From an uncultured Lachnospiraceae bacterium (GTDB lineage: Bacteria > Bacillota > Clostridia > Lachnospirales > Lachnospiraceae): a stretch of DNA of 18,419 nt. Made by a program: the position numbers and the translations under genes. The first letter of the stretch is position 1; every line of letters starts with the position of its first letter. Location of the stretch: contig CAJTRU010000069.1 in assembly GCA_910579085.1 (NCBI GenBank), positions 1 to 18,419 of the forward strand, in the 5' to 3' direction. The notes under the pieces are model-generated. The model did not search any database. It had not been told where the DNA came from and saw only the letters and a program-made list of their open reading frames with translations. This document shows positions 16,182-18,419 of the stretch, piece after piece.

Positions 16182-17102
16182 TCACCTTAATTTCCCTTTT
16201 ATAGTTGATAAAAATACTTTTCCAAGATGTTCATATCCTTTTGCATTAGCACGTATATCTTCAATATACTTGATATTTGCACCTTTCTGTGTGCCGAATT
16301 TTTTCATAACAGATGCACCGCCTCCGACAAAAACAATAGGCGTCACATCCAGGTTATAGCCATGCTCTTTGATTATATGGTAAATTTTTTCCACAAACCT
16401 ATCAAGATGCCCCTGCACGATAGCCATATAATTTTCAGGAAGGTTTCCTTTCCCTGCCATAACCTGCTGTATCACAGATTCTTCCAGTTCCTGCCCCAGC
16501 TGCCTGACACATTCCTCATTGATTTCCCTCATGCAGCGTATCAGCCCCTGTGGGCTTGTCACACACTCCTGTTCCTGTGGCCTGCCGTCCATGATTGGCA
16601 TTATATCCACAGTCCACGAACCAATATCTACTACCACTACGCGTTCAGGCAGCGCAGCAATCCTGTCAGATACCGCCGCATAGCACTGTGGAAACACCGA
16701 TACCCTGGCAATCCTTGCTTTGTATCTTTTCTTTTCAAAATGGAATGTTACTTCTTTATTCCTGGAAAGATAATTTATAAACTCCTGTTTCTCCGCACCG
16801 AACCTTGTCAACGGAAGCCCCGCAGAAACCAGCACATCCGCCTCCTTTTTCCCACGCCTGTACAGCTCCTTTGCTAATGCTGCCAACGTTAAAATATAAA
16901 AGCTGTTATTTTCCACCTTGCAATCCCGGACTTCCAGGCGTTTCCCACCTACTTTATAATAAACACCGTCAAATTCCACCACATTATCAAAAAATGCTGG
17001 TTCTGTTGTGATTTCTTTTACCCCTGTAGTAAATACCTGTGTTGCTGTTTTCATATTTGACCAGCCATGGTCTATCCCAATAATTTCAATACGTTTATCC
17101 AA
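16182..17102 (-). CDS. parM: ParM/StbA-family actin-like ATPase
   Basis: Plasmid-segregation actin-like protein that polymerises to move element copies apart. The product is 306 residues, near the usual length. Actin-fold motifs are visible: phosphate 1, GIDHGWSNMKTA (9-20); phosphate 2, VVVDIGSWTVDI (156-167) with Asp159; and the adenosine motif VFVGGGASVMKKFG (257-270). The segment VSAGLPLTRFG (92-102) is typical of bacterial ParM relatives. The start is TTG at 17102, with GGAGG about 10 nt upstream; no better ATG is in frame. Together with the adaptor gene it forms a type II partition cassette, pointing to a plasmid or an ICE with an autonomous phase. The gene symbol is by family, not close orthology. 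Confidence 0.9.
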   Translation of the reverse strand: MDKRIEIIGIDHGWSNMKTATQVFTTGVKEITTEPAFFDNVVEFDGVYYKVGGKRLEVRDCKVENNSFYILTLAALAKELYRRGKKEADVLVSAGLPLTRFGAEKQEFINYLSRNKEVTFHFEKKRYKARIARVSVFPQCYAAVSDRIAALPERVVVVDIGSWTVDIMPIMDGRPQEQECVTSPQGLIRCMREINEECVRQLGQELEESVIQQVMAGKGNLPENYMAIVQGHLDRFVEKIYHIIKEHGYNLDVTPIVFVGGGASVMKKFGTQKGANIKYIEDIRANAKGYEHLGKVFLSTIKGKLR

Positions 17103-17167
17103 AACTTATGCCTCCTTATTTTTAATACCGTCTGTACTTGCATGGCTGCTATGCCACATCTGGCAGA

Positions 17168-17452
17168 CTATGCGCTCCATTCCATGCCATCTTTTCCCAA
17201 AATTCTTTTCATACATGGAAAACAGTAACCTTCCTGTTTTTTGTAAGAACAACCATAACATGGACTGTCTTTATCTGCCTGACCCTGTAATCCTGCCATT
17301 TCCTTTGTACAATGCTGTGCAATGCACTGGCGGCTGTTTCCATAAAAATACCTGCAGTGCAGGCACTCCTGTAAATTCTGGTCCATTTTAGCATGAAACC
17401 TGACAATTTTTTCCTGTTTTACAAGCTTTTGCACCCTTACATTAATTTCCAT
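17168..17452 (-). CDS. Small Cys-rich, probably zinc-binding protein
   Basis: The 94-residue product has four close Cys pairs: CLHC, QCIAQHC, CYGC and CFPC. These eight Cys could hold two zinc ions. The N-terminus is basic (MEINVRVQKLVKQEK). I do not recognise the family. The ATG at 17452 has AAAGGAGGG about 9 nt upstream; the frame is open to 17569, but the extension has no ribosome site and starts inside a terminator-like hairpin. It lies about 65 bases before the parM-like gene and is probably the first gene of that transcript. The hairpin at 17551-17619 is in its leader. A role as a regulator or structural factor of the mobile element is inference. Confidence 0.7.
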   Translation of the reverse strand: MEINVRVQKLVKQEKIVRFHAKMDQNLQECLHCRYFYGNSRQCIAQHCTKEMAGLQGQADKDSPCYGCSYKKQEGYCFPCMKRILGKDGMEWSA

Positions 17453-17550
17453 AATAACCAGCCCTCCTTTCCTGATGGCAAAAGTCCTGTAATTTTCCAG
17501 ACCGGACACACTCTTTTTTCTGTCATAGCTTATATCTTCCTTTCCCTCCA

Positions 17551-17619
17551 TAAAAAACAGGACTGCCACAGCTATACAGGCATGGCGGATGCCATGCTAA
17601 GAGCTAACCCAGTCCTGTT
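17551..17619 (-). promoter_or_regulatory. Nested hairpin ending in T6, leader terminator/attenuator
   Basis: The outer 10-bp stem pairs AACAGGACTG (17556-17565) with CAGTCCTGTT (17610-17619). Inside, AGCT (17570-17573) can pair with AGCT (17602-17605), and GCATGGC (17580-17586) pairs with GCCATGC (17591-17597) around GGAT. On the minus strand the structure runs into six T (17557-17552). It lies about 100 bases upstream of the Cys-rich gene and so could terminate incoming transcription or act as an attenuator for the partition operon. Confidence 0.6.
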
Positions 17620-17627
17620 AAAATCTA

Positions 17628-17679
17628 ACTATAACAAATGAAACCAAAAATTATATTTGTTATTCCATTTACTATAACA
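17628..17679. repeat. Short direct and inverted repeats (ACTATAACA), possible partition or operator site
   Basis: ACTATAACA occurs at 17628-17636 and 17671-17679. An inverted partner, ATTTGTTAT, at 17655-17663 is a perfect 9-base match to ATAACAAAT at 17631-17639. The cluster lies upstream of the Cys-rich/parM/parR genes, where ParR-type adaptors or an autoregulator could bind. Only three copies are present, so the parC reading is tentative. Confidence 0.35.
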
Positions 17680-17962
17680 GCCAGCATACATGCAGGATAC
17701 ACAGCCGGCCAACATACATAATATATGCACCCATACTATGCCTCTGCCCATGCCTGTAATACCTCTGTGCTGCTTCTTTTAAAATTTCACCTCACATTCC
17801 ATAAAAGCCCAAACATGGCTTACAAACATAACCATATCTCACTTTTTCCATAAATACAGGTTCTGGTTCCAGACGGCGCCATCCTTATCCATAACCATGG
17901 TTTAGATGTTAAAAAAAATAGGACTAAATTAGGCTCAACCCCTTGATTTTACTGGGTTTCTT
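17680..17962. other. Non-coding stretch, no gene seen
   Basis: No open frame with a ribosome site is visible on either strand. The stretch holds the 10-base palindrome AACCATGGTT near 17893-17902. It also holds an AT-rich segment beginning AAAAAAAATAGGAC, next to the broken helicase remnant. The latter could be the scar of an insertion or excision, but no flanking duplication was found. Confidence 0.4.
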
Positions 17963-18184
17963 CTAACTTGTCCCTATTATAACACGGGCATCATCCACGT
18001 CCTCACAGCTTCGCACTGGGGATTTGCTCGTCATGATCTGGGAAATAAATTTCTGCTTGTTCTCGATCACTTGCCAGGAATAGCTGTCGAATGTATTTTC
18101 CGTTACATACCGGAATATCTTGACTTTAGGATTTAGGTTGCCCTGTCTTAAAATACGCCCCTCCTGCTGTTCTATGTCAGTCGG
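17963..18184 (-). pseudogene. Remnant of a large ICE helicase/N6-methylase (C-terminal helicase segment)
   Basis: A 73-codon frame reads PTDIEQQEGRILRQGN, then KVKIFRYVTENTFDSYSWQV, then KQKFISQIMTSKSPVRSCED. This is the typical end of the SF2 helicase motif VI region in the very large SNF2-like helicase/DNA-methylase proteins of Lachnospiraceae ICEs. The in-frame TGA at 18187-18185 lies just before the homology begins. At the other end the family-like sequence stops at VDDA and is replaced by RVIIGTS and a TAG. No start codon fits. It is an internal fragment of a gene that would normally exceed 2000 codons, left by recombination at both ends. Confidence 0.78.
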
Positions 18185-18419
18185 TCATTTTTTGCGGACA
18201 GTTCAATACATACCTGTCTGTTTCGTTCTCTGCTCCTACGTTTCGTTTCTGTCCCTTGAGCCTTTCTTATCTTTCCCCTGCACTCTGGACAATACTTCGA
18301 TATTGCGGAGCGGGGGACGTATTCAACACCGCACACTGTACAATTCTTAGGCTTTAATGCTGTCCACCGCTTTGTGGGTGTGATATGTAATTCACCGACA
18401 AAGCCGATGAATTTATAGC
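18172..18419 (-). CDS. Zinc-ribbon protein, 5' end cut by window edge
   Basis: Eighty-one residues of the C-terminal part are visible, entering from the right edge. They start YKFIGFVGELHITPTKRW and then show a zinc ribbon, CTVCGVEYVPRSAISKYC followed by PEC (Cys-x2-Cys pairs). A strongly basic tail follows (RKAQGTETKRRSRERNRQ), suited to nucleic-acid binding. The end, CIELSAKNDRLT with TAG at 18174-18172, runs into the helicase remnant in another frame, so the natural C-terminus may have been replaced. Similar short zinc-ribbon tails occur in phage and ICE proteins of Clostridia; I cannot name the family. Confidence 0.6.
   Translation of the reverse strand, partial: YKFIGFVGELHITPTKRWTALKPKNCTVCGVEYVPRSAISKYCPECRGKIRKAQGTETKRRSRERNRQVCIELSAKNDRLT

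Overview
The window looks like a low-to-mid GC Clostridia genome, most likely a gut Lachnospiraceae. This rests on AGGAGG-type ribosome sites, frequent TTG/GTG starts, and protein families common in integrative elements of that group (DUF3991/Toprim, DUF5688, ParM/ParR). Every convincing gene is on the minus strand, so transcription runs from right to left.

Left part (1-10963): a type 1 BREX anti-phage operon in the canonical order brxA-brxB-brxC-pglX-(extra gene)-pglZ. The pglZ gene runs off the left edge, and brxL, which would normally follow, is not visible. Gaps between genes are 8-13 nt or short overlaps, so this is one transcription unit. An uncharacterised 230-residue membrane protein lies between pglX and pglZ and is coupled to both; it is not part of the canonical six-gene set. 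The putative target-recognition half of pglX is visibly more AT-rich than the rest of the gene.

Middle (10984-12465): a decayed XRE/Cro-type regulator abuts brxA. It keeps a ribosome site and GTG start but has a frameshift in a T run and an internal TAA. Next come a PD-(D/E)XK-nuclease-like gene broken by an in-frame TAA and an unrecognised 124-residue acidic protein. The loss of the regulator suggests that this BREX copy may have lost its local control.

Right part (about 12500-17620): a plasmid/ICE maintenance module. In transcription order it has a Cys-rich putative zinc protein, a ParM-like actin, a ParR-like ribbon-helix-helix partner, a 59-residue membrane peptide, a possible 35-residue peptide, a DUF5688 protein and a DUF3991/Toprim primase-like protein. 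Structured non-coding DNA separates these genes: hairpins at 12598-12648, 14184-14272, 15421-15445 and 17551-17619. A degenerate 42-bp (14-codon) repeat family covers 12669-13080. The BREX island therefore appears to be cargo next to, or within, a mobile element.

Right edge (17963-18419): a 222-bp remnant of the C-terminal part of a large ICE helicase/N6-methylase abuts the 3' end of a truncated zinc-ribbon gene, marking a recombination junction. No tRNA, rRNA, CRISPR array, transposase or integrase was seen.
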